In this document: piece by piece, positions 1-9,660 of the stretch
Position numbering within the stretch: position 1 is the stretch's first letter
How the letters are laid out: each line of letters starts with the position of its first letter
Source of the DNA: Pseudomonas asturiensis
GTDB lineage: Bacteria; Pseudomonadota; Gammaproteobacteria; Pseudomonadales; Pseudomonadaceae
Assembly (NCBI RefSeq): GCF_900143095.1
Contig: NZ_FRDA01000003.1
Coordinates: forward strand, 62,001-126,000
Reading direction: 5' to 3'
Length of the DNA: 64,000 bases
Made by a program: the position numbers and the translations under genes
The notes under the pieces: model-generated
Seen by the model: only the letters and a program-made list of their open reading frames with translations
The model's database searches: none
What the model was told of the DNA's origin: nothing

Positions 1-708
1 CTGTTTCCGCAGACCAGCAGCAAGATCGAGCGTTACAACTCCGATGAAATGAGCGGCGACGAAATGCCGGACCGCACCTTCATGCTCAACTTCGAAAGCG
101 GGCCGAGCGCAGCCGATGGTGCAACGGACTGGCTGGCCGACTTCATGCGTCAGCAGAAGATGACGGCGACCTTCTTCGTGCTGGGCAAGAGCCTTCAGGG
201 CCGTCTGGACAGCAGTTCGGCCAGCAGCCTGCAGTCGCTTTACCGCCAGCAATGCGTAGGCATTCAGGGCTGGGAGTATCGCTCGCACAGCCAGTGGCTG
301 GACTGGCAGGACTCCATTGAGCGCAGTGTGGCGCTGGTTCAGCAGATTCTGCCGGACAACTACGTGCCGATGTTTCGTCCGCCCTACGGCCATCGACGTG
401 CCGACAGCGGCGACTATTTCCGCGCGCAGCACTTGCGCGTCTCGTTATGGAATATCGAGTCCCAGGACGAGACCGGTCGTCTCTCGGCGCAGCAGGTCGG
501 CGACCGCGTGTTGACGCTGATGCTGTTATGGCGTCGCGGCACTGTGGTGTTCCACGACACCGCCGACAAGGCGCAGTCGGCAGTGCCTTTGCTGCTGGCC
601 AATACCGCGCAAAGCGAACTGGTCTGGGATGACTGCCGGAATCTGTATGAAACGCCCGTGGAGCAAGGGCTGGAGGAGAGTGGCGAAGACGCGCCGGAGG
701 GGGAGTGA
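1..708 (+). CDS. Polysaccharide deacetylase family protein, C-terminal part (5' end outside window)
   Basis: The reading frame is open from base 1, so the gene begins before the window; a methionine at 49 is internal. The visible 235 residues look like the catalytic half of a NodB-type polysaccharide deacetylase. The family motif RPPYGHRR is at about residues 124-131, and a late FHDT motif is near residue 185, matching the conserved arginine/proline and histidine-aspartate motifs of the fold. These enzymes remove N- or O-acetyl groups from sugar polymers using a metal ion. The two N-terminal metal-binding motifs cannot be fully judged because the start is missing. The C-terminus ends in an acidic Glu/Gly-rich tail. 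Substrate unknown. Confidence 0.75.
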   Translation: MFPQTSSKIERYNSDEMSGDEMPDRTFMLNFESGPSAADGATDWLADFMRQQKMTATFFVLGKSLQGRLDSSSASSLQSLYRQQCVGIQGWEYRSHSQWLDWQDSIERSVALVQQILPDNYVPMFRPPYGHRRADSGDYFRAQHLRVSLWNIESQDETGRLSAQQVGDRVLTLMLLWRRGTVVFHDTADKAQSAVPLLLANTAQSELVWDDCRNLYETPVEQGLEESGEDAPEGE

Positions 709-835
709 CGGGTAAATCGGCTGTAGCTGACTTCCGACTGTAAACGCGCCGGGAACGTCCGCCAAGCGCTATTCGTCATCCTGTGAAATAAACTTCAAAA
801 AACTGTCAAAGAGCTTTTTTCTGTCATCCCTTTTG

Positions 836-852
836 CTGTATTACGAATACAG
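836..852. other. 17-bp palindrome in the phoH leader
   Basis: CTGTATT-ACG-AATACAG is a perfect inverted repeat with 7-bp arms, 151 bases upstream of the PhoH-family start codon. It resembles a LexA operator (CTG-N10-CAG) but the spacing is N11, one base too long. It could be an operator of another regulator. The rest of 709-1002 holds no gene. Confidence 0.4.
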
Positions 853-1002
853 ACCGCCGAAACCTGCAACACAGGTGGCGTCCTCAAAGACCCATCTTGA
901 GCAACACGTCTACCCTGCCTGAAGGGCGGACACCGGCGGCCTTTTCGTGGCGCAGTCCTGTTGCGGTTCTGCGTCGCCTGGCTACTACAAAGGTGAGCGA
1001 GT

Positions 1003-2397
1003 ATGGATGATCACGGACGCACCCCCTCCACTAACCAGCCAATCCTTTACGTGCTCGATACCAATGTATTGATCCATGACCCAAACGCACTGCTGAATTT
1101 CGAAGAACACCACGTCGCCATCCCCATGACCGTTCTGGAGGAACTGGACAAACTCAAGGCAGGTAAACATTCAGTGGCCGCCGAGTGTCGGCAGGCGATT
1201 CGCCTGATCGACAAGACGCTGGGCGAGGCGTCTCCTGAAGAAGTCGAGAAAGGCGTGCCGATCGATCGCGGCACCGGCGTGTTCAAAGGCTTTCTGTCGA
1301 TTCTGATGAGCAAGCGTGAAGAGCCCAACAGCCTGCTGCCGGAACACCTGAACGACAACATCATCATCAACCAATTGATTGATTTGCACGCGCGCAGCAA
1401 GGACCTGAGCGTGGTGCTGGTCACCAAAGACATCAACATGCGCCTGAAGGCGCGCGCCTGCGGCATCGCAGCCGAGGACTACAGCACCGACCAGTTGGTG
1501 GACGATGTTTCACTGTTGTCCCGTGGCTACCATGACATGACCGGCTCCTTCTGGGATCGGGTCAGCAAGGTCGATACACGCCAGGAGCGCGGACGTACCT
1601 GGCACCGCGTGCAGTTGAATGAAGCCCTTCCAGCGGTACACATCAACGAGTTCATTGTTGACGAGCAGGGTTTTGTCGGCTGGATCAAGGGCGTCAAGAA
1701 CGACGAACTGCTGATCCTGGACATGCACCAGGAGCCTCTGCTGCATCAGGAAGCCTGGGGACTGAAGCCGCGTGACATTTATCAGGGCCTGGCACTGTTC
1801 GCCTTGCTCGATCCCGACATTCACCTGGTCAACCTCTCCGGTGCCGCAGGTTCGGGTAAAACCATTCTGGCCCTCGCCGCTGCGATCGAGCAGACGATGG
1901 TCACCAAACGTTATCGCCGCATCATCGCGACCCGCAGCGTTCAGGGGCTCGATCAGGAAATCGGTTTCCTGCCCGGCACCGAAGCGGAAAAAATGGAGCC
2001 CTGGCTTGGCGCCATCACCGACAACCTCGAAGCGTTGCACATGGATGACGAAAGCACTCATGGCAGCGTCGATTACATCCTCAGCAAAGTCCCGCTCCAG
2101 TTCAAATCCCTCAACTACATCCGGGGCCGCAGCTTTCAACAAAGCCTGATCCTGATCGACGAATGTCAGAACCTGACGCCGCACCAGATGAAAACCATCA
2201 TCACCCGTGCCGGTGCCGGCTCCAAAGTGGTCTGCCTGGGCAACCTGGCGCAGATCGACACCCCTTACCTGTCAGCCACCAGCTCGGGCCTGACCTACCT
2301 GACGGAGCGCTTCAAAGACTTCCCCAACGGCGTGCACATCACCCTGCAAGGCGTGCCACGTTCGATACTGGCCGAATATGCGGAGAGCCATTTGTAA
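1003..2397 (+). CDS. PhoH family protein (PIN domain plus PhoH ATPase)
   Basis: This 464-residue protein fuses an N-terminal PIN nuclease domain (DTNVLIHDP at about residues 20-28, then EELDKLK) to a C-terminal PhoH-type P-loop ATPase. The Walker A motif GAAGSGKT starts at residue 280 and a Walker B motif LILIDECQN is near residue 384. PIN-PhoH proteins (PhoH2-type, YlaK-like) have been reported as RNA helicase/ribonucleases, so an RNA-processing role is likely but not shown here. The start ATG at 1003 is preceded by AAAGGTGAG. The gene appears monocistronic, followed by a 235-base gap before moaC. Confidence 0.9.
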   Translation: MDDHGRTPSTNQPILYVLDTNVLIHDPNALLNFEEHHVAIPMTVLEELDKLKAGKHSVAAECRQAIRLIDKTLGEASPEEVEKGVPIDRGTGVFKGFLSILMSKREEPNSLLPEHLNDNIIINQLIDLHARSKDLSVVLVTKDINMRLKARACGIAAEDYSTDQLVDDVSLLSRGYHDMTGSFWDRVSKVDTRQERGRTWHRVQLNEALPAVHINEFIVDEQGFVGWIKGVKNDELLILDMHQEPLLHQEAWGLKPRDIYQGLALFALLDPDIHLVNLSGAAGSGKTILALAAAIEQTMVTKRYRRIIATRSVQGLDQEIGFLPGTEAEKMEPWLGAITDNLEALHMDDESTHGSVDYILSKVPLQFKSLNYIRGRSFQQSLILIDECQNLTPHQMKTIITRAGAGSKVVCLGNLAQIDTPYLSATSSGLTYLTERFKDFPNGVHITLQGVPRSILAEYAESHL

Positions 2398-2451
2398 CCC
2401 CACGTGTGTTCACGTTCAGCGACAGCGTGATACACAATGGTCGCCAGAGAA

Positions 2452-2479
2452 GTGCAAGCTCGTGGACGCGAGCTTGCAC
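2452..2479. repeat. 11-bp perfect inverted repeat, REP-like core
   Basis: GTGCAAGCTCG and CGAGCTTGCAC flank a six-base loop (2463-2468) just after the PhoH-family gene. The GCAAGCTCG core resembles half of a Pseudomonas REP hairpin. There is no T-run, so it is not a standard intrinsic terminator on either strand. Confidence 0.5.
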
Positions 2480-2632
2480 ACCAAAAGGGTTGCACAGGCG
2501 CCGGAACCGCGGCGTCTGTAGCCCCACTTTGCTGTCAGGCCAGCGCCCGCGTGGTCTGCGCCGTCTGTGCTCAGTCAGCCCCCTCCCGCGCTTTTAGGTT
2601 TACAATCGCCGCTCCTGTTCAGGAGTAGAACT

Positions 2633-3118
2633 GTGCTCACTCATCTCGATTCCCAAGGCCGCGCCAACATGGTCGATGTTACCGATAAAGCGGTAACGTC
2701 CCGTGAAGCCGTGGCTTGCGCGCTGGTGCGCATGCTGCCCACCACCTTGCAAATGATCACAAGCGGCGGCCATCCCAAGGGTGATGTGTTCGCCGTGGCC
2801 CGGATCGCAGGCATTCAGGCAGCGAAGAAAACCAGCGACCTGATTCCGCTCTGCCATCCGTTGATGCTGACCAGCGTCAAGGTCGAACTGGCCGCCGAAG
2901 GTGACGACACGGTTCGTATCATGGCGCGCTGCAAACTGGCGGGGCAGACCGGTGTCGAAATGGAAGCGTTGACGGCCGCCAGCGTCGCGGCGCTGACGAT
3001 CTATGACATGTGCAAGGCGCTGGATCGCGGCATGGTCATCGAGTCGGTGCGTCTGCTGGAGAAGCTAGGTGGCAAGAGCGGTCACTTTGTCGCTGACGCT
3101 GGGGAGGCGGGTCAATGA
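2633..3118 (+). CDS. moaC: Cyclic pyranopterin monophosphate synthase MoaC
   Basis: MoaC acts with MoaA to convert GTP into cyclic pyranopterin monophosphate, the first step of molybdenum cofactor synthesis in the cytoplasm. The 161-residue product begins [19 protein letters not shown] and contains the typical LCHPLMLT and [11 protein letters not shown] motifs. I chose the GTG at 2633 because AGGAG (2621-2625) lies seven bases upstream and the resulting N-terminus fits MoaC; a longer in-frame start at 2567 would add residues unlike the family. The gene overlaps moaD by four bases (ATGA), so the two are probably translationally coupled. moaA is not in this window. Confidence 0.93.
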   Translation: MLTHLDSQGRANMVDVTDKAVTSREAVACALVRMLPTTLQMITSGGHPKGDVFAVARIAGIQAAKKTSDLIPLCHPLMLTSVKVELAAEGDDTVRIMARCKLAGQTGVEMEALTAASVAALTIYDMCKALDRGMVIESVRLLEKLGGKSGHFVADAGEAGQ

Positions 3119-3360
3119 GCGTGCAGGTCCAGTACTTTGCCCGTTATCGCGAAGCGTTAGGTCTGGACAGCGAGCGGGTCGAAGGTGACTTTGCGACGCT
3201 GGACGCCCTGCGTCAGCATTTGCTGCAGCGTGGCGAGGCCTGGCAGGTGCTGGGTGAACAGAACGTCATGTGCGCGCGCAATCAGGAACTGTGTCAGCTC
3301 GACGAGCCGATACAGGACGGCGATGAGGTCGCGTTCTTTCCGACCGTGACCGGAGGCTGA
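3115..3360 (+). CDS. moaD: Molybdopterin synthase small subunit MoaD
   Basis: This 81-residue ubiquitin-fold protein ends in the Gly-Gly dipeptide (TVTGG) that is activated and thiocarboxylated to donate sulfur in molybdopterin synthase. The characteristic [12 protein letters not shown] ending of MoaD is intact. It overlaps the end of moaC and is followed two bases later by moaE, so moaCDE form a compact operon. MoaD and MoaE together convert cyclic pyranopterin monophosphate into molybdopterin. Confidence 0.93.
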   Translation: MSVQVQYFARYREALGLDSERVEGDFATLDALRQHLLQRGEAWQVLGEQNVMCARNQELCQLDEPIQDGDEVAFFPTVTGG

Positions 3361-3362
3361 TC

Positions 3363-3812
3363 ATGGCGATTCGCGTGCAGTCGGCAGCGTTCGATCCGGG
3401 AACTGAAGTGAATGCACTGCATGCGGCCAATGTCGGCATTGGTGCAGTGGTGAGCTTTGTCGGTTACGTTCGGGACTTCAACGACGGTCGCGAAGTGTCC
3501 GGCATGTTTCTGGAGCACTATCCCGGCATGACTGAAAAGGCGTTGGCGAAGATCGTTGCCGAAGCCGAGCAGCGCTGGCCGTTACTCAGGCTCGATGTTC
3601 TGCATCGGGTCGGCGTGCTGGAGCCCGGAGAGCCGATCGTATTTGTCGGTGTCGCCAGCGCGCACCGCCAGGCTGCATTCGAGGCCTGCGACTTTGTCAT
3701 GGACTACCTCAAGACCCGCGCGCCCTTCTGGAAGCGCGAGAACACCCCTGAAGGCCAGCGTTGGGTCGAAGGGCGCCACAGCGATCATCAGGCCGCTGAC
3801 CGTTGGAAATGA
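3363..3812 (+). CDS. moaE: Molybdopterin synthase catalytic subunit MoaE
   Basis: The 149-residue product is the large subunit of molybdopterin synthase, which binds the MoaD C-terminus and inserts both dithiolene sulfurs. Recognisable MoaE segments are GAVVSFVGYVRD near residue 28, LEHYPGMTEKAL near residue 51, and the C-terminal DYLKTRAPFWKRE with the conserved active-site lysines near residues 119-126. Length is normal for the family. It is the last gene of moaCDE; 177 non-coding bases follow before the lipoprotein operon. Confidence 0.93.
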   Translation: MAIRVQSAAFDPGTEVNALHAANVGIGAVVSFVGYVRDFNDGREVSGMFLEHYPGMTEKALAKIVAEAEQRWPLLRLDVLHRVGVLEPGEPIVFVGVASAHRQAAFEACDFVMDYLKTRAPFWKRENTPEGQRWVEGRHSDHQAADRWK

Positions 3813-3989
3813 TCCAGGTTGAGCAGCAGGCTTGCAGCGGTGTTTGCGACCCATGGGTGAAGTTGGCGGGCTGACTTTGCAACTATCTGGAAAAACGCTG
3901 TCAAACGTGCCGGTCATGCCGCCCTCGGCAGGGCTCATTCAATTTTTCGTCCGCGTGCTGCTATCGGTTGATTGCGGCGTGAGGACCGT

Positions 3990-4703
3990 ATGTCACGGCA
4001 ACAAGCCCGGAGTATGGACGTGAAGAGACTGCAGCAGGTAGTGGCAACAGGGATGACAGCATTGACGCTGGCGCTGGTAGGGGGTTGTGCAACGGAGAGC
4101 TCCCGGGCTTTGCCGGTTGCCAAGGTCGAGAGTGCAAGCGTTGCCTACAGCGGGCTTCGTTACCCGGTTGCAGTGGGTAAGTTCGACAATCGCTCAAGCT
4201 ATATGCGCGGGATCTTTTCCGACGGCGTCGACCGTCTCGGCGGCCAGGCCAAGACCATTCTGATCACGCACATGCAGCAGACCAATCGGTTCAATGTGCT
4301 GGATCGAGACAACATGGCAGAGATCAAGCAGGAAGCCACCATCAAGTCCACGGCCCAGCGTCTGAAAGGCGCCGACTACGTGGTGACGGGCGACGTGACC
4401 GAGTTCGGCCGCAAGGAGACCGGCGATCATCAACTGTTTGGCCTGCTGGGTCGCGGCAAGTCGCAGATCGCCTACGCAAAAGTGGCGCTGAACATCGTCA
4501 ATATCAGCACTTCCGAAGTGGTCTTCTCGACGCAAGGCGCGGGCGAGTATGAGCTGTCCAACCGTGAAGTGATCGGTTTCGGTGGAACCGCCAGCTACGA
4601 TTCGACACTCAATGGCAAGGTGCTGGACCTGGCCATGCGCGAAGCCGTCAACAACATGGTGCGTGCGCTGGACAGCGGCGCGTGGAAGCCAGTCGCCAAC
4701 TGA
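3990..4703 (+). CDS. CsgG-like outer-membrane lipoprotein
   Basis: The product has a lipoprotein signal with lipobox LVGGC (acylated Cys33 if translation begins at 3990) followed by a CsgG/HfaB-like domain (VAVGKFDNRS, then KTILITHMQQTNRFNVLDRDN, then GADYVVTGDVTEF). CsgG-family proteins form or associate with outer-membrane complexes. Here no curli genes are nearby, and the companions are DUF4810 and DUF799 lipoproteins, a trio that recurs in gamma-proteobacteria and has no well-established function. GAGG at 3981 lies five bases before ATG 3990; ATG 4014 is an alternative that also leaves a full signal peptide. The stop overlaps a possible start of the next gene. Confidence 0.82.
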   Translation: MSRQQARSMDVKRLQQVVATGMTALTLALVGGCATESSRALPVAKVESASVAYSGLRYPVAVGKFDNRSSYMRGIFSDGVDRLGGQAKTILITHMQQTNRFNVLDRDNMAEIKQEATIKSTAQRLKGADYVVTGDVTEFGRKETGDHQLFGLLGRGKSQIAYAKVALNIVNISTSEVVFSTQGAGEYELSNREVIGFGGTASYDSTLNGKVLDLAMREAVNNMVRALDSGAWKPVAN

Positions 4704-4726
4704 TGCGGTCAAAAAAGGGATTTGTA

Positions 4727-5104
4727 GTGTTTAGAAGTCATAACAGCAGTTCGTTGTGCGGTCTCGCAACGCTTGTCGTCGCTGGCGTGTTCATCACAGG
4801 TTGCGCCCCGCAACCGAAAACCCTGTACCAGTGGGGTAATTACCAGCCCGAAGTGTATGAGTATTTCAAGGGTGAATCCAAGGAAGCTCAGGTCGCGAAA
4901 CTGGAAGAGGATCTGCAGAAGATCCGCGCCAGCGATGCCAACCCACCACCGGGCTATCACGCCCAACTGGGCATGCTCTACGGCAGCCTGGGCAAGGACG
5001 ATCAGATGGTTCAGGAGTTGCGGACCGAAAAGGCGTTGTTTCCCGAGTCGGCTACTTACATGGACTTTCTGCTCAAGAACGCCAAGGCAGGAGCCGCCAA
5101 ATGA
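4727..5104 (+). CDS. DUF4810 family lipoprotein
   Basis: This small lipoprotein has a hydrophobic signal and lipobox FITGC, with Cys26 predicted to be acylated. The mature part begins APQPKTLYQWGNY, typical of DUF4810, and continues with a helical segment rich in Lys and Glu (EAQVAKLEEDLQKI) and a short TPR-like stretch. I prefer the GTG at 4727 because AGGGA lies six bases upstream; ATG 4703, overlapping the previous stop, would add eight residues. It is the middle gene of the CsgG-like/DUF4810/DUF799 operon and overlaps the next gene by four bases. Function unknown. Confidence 0.8.
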   Translation: MFRSHNSSSLCGLATLVVAGVFITGCAPQPKTLYQWGNYQPEVYEYFKGESKEAQVAKLEEDLQKIRASDANPPPGYHAQLGMLYGSLGKDDQMVQELRTEKALFPESATYMDFLLKNAKAGAAK

Positions 5105-5751
5105 AACTGAAAATAGCCATGGGCCTGATTGCGATGGCCTTGTTGTCGGGTTGCGCCACCCCGAAAACCGTTGACTACTCGGCCTTCAAGGAGAGCAAGC
5201 CACGTTCGATTCTGGTGCTGCCGCCGGTCAACGAGTCACCCGATATCAAGGCGACTTACAGCACGTTCTCGCAGGTGACTTATCCACTGGCAGAGTCCGG
5301 CTACTATGTCTTGCCCGTCGCGCTGGTCGACGAGACGTTTCGCAACAACGGCCTGACCGACGCCAATGACATTCAGGCCACCTCACCGGCCAAGCTGCGG
5401 GAGATCTTTGGCGCGGATGCGGCGCTGTACATCACGGTCAAGCAATACGGCACCAGCTACATCGTTATCAGCAGCCAGACCATCGTGACCGTCACGGCCA
5501 GGCTGGTGGATCTGCGTACCGGTGCTGCGTTGTGGACTGGCGCAGCGTCCGCGTCCAGCGACGAGGGTGGCAATAACAGCGGCGGTGGCCTGGTCGGCAT
5601 GTTGGTTACCGCGGCGGTCAAGCAGATCATCAACAGCTCCACCGATGCCAGCCATCCGATTGCCGGGATTGCCAGCAACCGTCTGCTCTCGGCGGGACGC
5701 CCGGCCGGTCTGCTCTACGGTCCGCGTTCACCGAAGTACGGTTCTGACTGA
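5101..5751 (+). CDS. DUF799 (GNA1162-like) lipoprotein
   Basis: This 216-residue lipoprotein carries a signal with lipobox LLSGC (Cys18). The mature part matches the DUF799/GNA1162 family, with RSILVLPPVNESPDIKATYS near residue 35 and a central Gly/Ser-rich segment (SDEGGNNSGGGLVGML). GNA1162 from Neisseria has a fold related to the N-terminal domain of CsgG and to LpoB/TolB-like assembly factors, suggesting a role in an outer-membrane or periplasmic assembly. ATGA overlap with the DUF4810 gene and a strong terminator just downstream mark it as the last gene of the operon. Confidence 0.82.
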   Translation: MKLKIAMGLIAMALLSGCATPKTVDYSAFKESKPRSILVLPPVNESPDIKATYSTFSQVTYPLAESGYYVLPVALVDETFRNNGLTDANDIQATSPAKLREIFGADAALYITVKQYGTSYIVISSQTIVTVTARLVDLRTGAALWTGAASASSDEGGNNSGGGLVGMLVTAAVKQIINSSTDASHPIAGIASNRLLSAGRPAGLLYGPRSPKYGSD

Positions 5752-5781
5752 TACATCGTCGTTCCGATTCTTCAGCAGGCA

Positions 5782-5818
5782 AAAAAAAGCGCAACCCGTC
5801 ACGGGTTGCGCTTTTTTA
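5782..5818. terminator. Bidirectional intrinsic terminator
   Basis: An 11-bp perfect stem, GCGCAACCCGT / ACGGGTTGCGC (5789-5799 and 5801-5811), is flanked by an A-run and a T-run, so it can end transcription of both the lipoprotein operon and the convergent rhlB. The loop is a single base on paper, so the top pairs must open. Confidence 0.9.
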
Positions 5819-5834
5819 TGGCCGCTTGCGGGGG

Positions 5835-7301
5835 TCAGGTCGTGCGACGTACGACGGCGCGCAGCAGCTCGGTCGGCGGCGTTTCGCAACTGATCTTGCG
5901 GCCCAGCTTTTCTTCGATAGCCGGCAACTGATAAGAGTCGTCTTCACCGGCAAAGCTGATCGACACGCCGTCTGCGCCCGCACGCCCCGTACGACCGATA
6001 CGGTGTACGTAGTCGTCAGGCACTTCCGGCAGGGTGAAGTTGATCACGTGGCTGATGCCGTCGATGTGAATGCCGCGACCGGCCACATCTGTCGCCACCA
6101 GGACGCGGATCTTGCCTTCGCGGAAGCCTTCCAGCGTCTTGATCCGTTTGTGCTGGGGCACATCGCCTGACAGTTGCGCAGCGTTGACGCCGTCACGCAC
6201 CAGGCGCTCTTCGATGCGTCGCACTTCGTCCTTGCGGTTGGCAAAGACCATGACGCGTTCCCAGCCGTTGTCGTTGACCAGGTTGTACAGCAGCTTGTAC
6301 TTGTCGGCACCGGCCACGGCATAAATATGTTGTTCGACGTTGTCGCTCGCCACGTTCAACGACTCGATCTCGACGATGGACGGGTCCGTCGTCCATTGCT
6401 TGGCCAGGTTCATCACGTCTTCAGTGAAGGTGGCCGAGAACAGCAGGGTCTGGCGTTCACCCTTGTGCGGTGTCTGACGAATGATCTGACGCACCTGCGG
6501 GATGAAACCCATGTCCAGCATGCGGTCGGCTTCGTCCAGCACCATGACTTCGACCATGTCCAGGTGCACTTCGCCGCGCTGGTTGAAGTCCAGCAGACGA
6601 CCCGGTGTGGCGACCAGAATGTCGCAGTGGCGCGCTTCAAGCTGCTTGAGCTGCTTGTCGAAATCCATCCCGCCGACGAACGTCATGACGTTCAGGTTGG
6701 TGTATTTGGTCAGGTCGGCAGCGTCCTTGGCGATCTGCACCACCAGTTCCCGGGTCGGCGCGATGATCAGCGCACGGGGCTCACCCATGTAGCGCTCGGC
6801 CGGTGGCGGGGTCTGGGTCAGTTGCTCGATGATCGAGATCAGGAACGCAGCGGTCTTGCCAGTGCCGGTCTGGGCGCGGCCAATGGCGTCCTTGCCCTTG
6901 AGGGTGTAACCCAATACGCCGGCCTGAATCGGCGTGCAGTAAGGGAAACCCAGGTCCTGAATGGCGTGCATCAGTTCCGGGGCAAGATTGAAATCGTGAA
7001 AACGGGTTTTGCCTTCCTGCGGTTCAACGACGAAATCTTCGAGCTTCCAGGCTGGCGCGGGCGGTTTGGCTACGCGCTCACGACGCGGGCGCTCGGCCTT
7101 GGGCTTGTCGGGACGCGGTGCTCGCGTGCTGGACGGCTCGGCGGGCTTGTCAGTCACTTGGTCAGGACGACCCTGGCTTTGGCCCTGGTTCTGGCTCTGC
7201 ACGGGCACGACAGGGGCGGGGATGGGTGCTGCCGGAGCGGGCGCGAGTGGTTCGGCCTCGCTTTTACCGAACATCTTTTTGAGTGCTTTGAGCACGGTCA
7301 T
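5835..7301 (-). CDS. rhlB: DEAD-box ATP-dependent RNA helicase RhlB
   Basis: The 488-residue protein is a DEAD-box RNA helicase. It has a long low-complexity N-terminal extension (about residues 15-85, Pro/Ala-rich then Lys/Arg-rich), then Q motif FPYCTPIQ, motif I AQTGTGKT (143-150), [13 protein letters not shown] (motif II), SATF (motif III) and [10 protein letters not shown] (motif VI). RhlB helicases unwind structured RNA and in enterobacteria join the RNA degradosome. The N-terminus [12 protein letters not shown] is typical of pseudomonad RhlB. The extended disordered region suggests extra RNA or protein contacts. It ends against the bidirectional terminator at 5782-5818. Confidence 0.9.
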   Translation of the reverse strand: MTVLKALKKMFGKSEAEPLAPAPAAPIPAPVVPVQSQNQGQSQGRPDQVTDKPAEPSSTRAPRPDKPKAERPRRERVAKPPAPAWKLEDFVVEPQEGKTRFHDFNLAPELMHAIQDLGFPYCTPIQAGVLGYTLKGKDAIGRAQTGTGKTAAFLISIIEQLTQTPPPAERYMGEPRALIIAPTRELVVQIAKDAADLTKYTNLNVMTFVGGMDFDKQLKQLEARHCDILVATPGRLLDFNQRGEVHLDMVEVMVLDEADRMLDMGFIPQVRQIIRQTPHKGERQTLLFSATFTEDVMNLAKQWTTDPSIVEIESLNVASDNVEQHIYAVAGADKYKLLYNLVNDNGWERVMVFANRKDEVRRIEERLVRDGVNAAQLSGDVPQHKRIKTLEGFREGKIRVLVATDVAGRGIHIDGISHVINFTLPEVPDDYVHRIGRTGRAGADGVSISFAGEDDSYQLPAIEEKLGRKISCETPPTELLRAVVRRTT

Positions 7302-7418
7302 CTCGTCAATTGGTTAAGGAATGTACGCCGAGCAGTGTAAAGCAAGAACCGTGCTCGGCGTAGTGTCATCCGCAATGCGCTACAGATGCTCTCGGTCCAG
7401 AGCCTCGCGAATCGGATT

Positions 7419-8561
<1,143 letters not shown>

Positions 8562-9590
8562 ATGAAGATGTTGAAATCCACCCTGGCGGTCGTAACAGCA
8601 GTAGCAGCACTTGGCGTGGCGGGGGCTGCGAACGCAGGTGCCACACTTGATGCTATCCAGAAGAAAGGGTTTGTTCAGTGCGGCGTCAGCGATGGCCTGC
8701 CAGGGTTTTCCGTTCCAGATGCTACCGGCAAGATCACTGGTATCGACGCTGACGTCTGCCGCGCAGTAGCCGCCGCAGTATTTGGCGACGCCACCAAGGT
8801 CAAGTTCAGCCAGCTGAACGCCAAAGAGCGTTTCACTGCACTGCAATCGGGCGAGATCGACATCCTTTCGCGTAACACCACCTGGACCAGCTCGCGCGAT
8901 TCGGCCATGGGCCTTATGTTTGCTGGCGTGACTTACTACGACGGCATCGGCTTTCTGGTGAACAAGAAGCTGGGCGTTAACAGTGCCAAGGAACTGGACG
9001 GTGCAACCATCTGCATCCAGGCCGGTACCACCACCGAGCTGAACGTCTCTGACTACTTCCGTTCCAACAACCTGAAATACACCCCGATCACCTTCGACAC
9101 CTCCGATGAAAGCGCCAAGTCGCTGGAAGGCGGCCGTTGCGACGTGCTGACTTCCGACCAGTCGCAGCTCTACGCACAGCGCAGCAAGCTGGCCAAGCCG
9201 GACGACTATGTCGTTCTGCCTGAAGTGATCTCCAAAGAGCCTCTGGGCCCTGTCGTGCGTAAAAACGATCCAGAGTGGTTCGCTATCGTCAAGTGGACCC
9301 TGTTCGCCATGCTCAACGCCGAGGAAGCCAAAATCACTTCCAAGAACGTCGAAGCTGAAGCCAAGGCGACCAAGAACCCTGACGTAGCCCGTATGCTCGG
9401 CGCAGACGGTACTTACGGCAAGGACCTGAACCTGCCGAAGGACTGGGTCGTGCAGATCGTCAAGCAAGTCGGTAACTACGGCGAAGTGTTCGAGCGCAAC
9501 CTGGGCGAAGGCACCCCGCTGAAAATCAAGCGTGGCCAGAACGCTCTGTGGAATGCTGGCGGCATTCAGTACGCTCCACCTATTCGTTGA
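8562..9590 (+). CDS. aapJ: General L-amino acid ABC transporter, periplasmic binding protein AapJ
   Basis: AapJ captures amino acids in the periplasm for the AapQMP importer. The 342-residue precursor starts with a Sec signal peptide ending ANA (cleavage near residue 26) and continues as a family-3 solute-binding protein (KKGFVQCGVSDGLPGFS, GIDADVCRAVAAAVFGD, LSRNTTWTSSRDSAMGL). GGAG at 8551 is seven bases before the ATG. It is the first gene of the operon, separated from aapQ by a strong hairpin that could keep the binding protein in excess over the membrane parts. Confidence 0.93.
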   Translation: MKMLKSTLAVVTAVAALGVAGAANAGATLDAIQKKGFVQCGVSDGLPGFSVPDATGKITGIDADVCRAVAAAVFGDATKVKFSQLNAKERFTALQSGEIDILSRNTTWTSSRDSAMGLMFAGVTYYDGIGFLVNKKLGVNSAKELDGATICIQAGTTTELNVSDYFRSNNLKYTPITFDTSDESAKSLEGGRCDVLTSDQSQLYAQRSKLAKPDDYVVLPEVISKEPLGPVVRKNDPEWFAIVKWTLFAMLNAEEAKITSKNVEAEAKATKNPDVARMLGADGTYGKDLNLPKDWVVQIVKQVGNYGEVFERNLGEGTPLKIKRGQNALWNAGGIQYAPPIR

Positions 9591-9599
9591 TTGACCCGG

Positions 9600-9629
9600 C
9601 GCCCGACAGGCTTCCCAGCCTGTCGGGCG
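9600..9629 (+). terminator. Intercistronic hairpin between aapJ and aapQ
   Basis: A perfect 13-bp stem, CGCCCGACAGGCT / AGCCTGTCGGGCG, with a TCCC loop lies between the two genes. The sequence after it is GU-rich (TTGTTCTGTTGG) but not a continuous T-run, so it is better seen as a partial terminator or 3'-end stabiliser of aapJ mRNA. Confidence 0.75.
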
Positions 9630-9660
9630 TTGTTCTGTTGGATTTTTCCTGGGGCCTTTC

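Noticed and set aside
836..852. LexA (SOS) box upstream of the PhoH-family gene
   Set aside because: The CTG to CAG spacing is 11 instead of 10 bases, so a LexA assignment is not supported.
2398..2632. Molybdenum cofactor riboswitch before moaC
   Set aside because: I found no convincing Moco-type aptamer; only a REP-like hairpin is visible.
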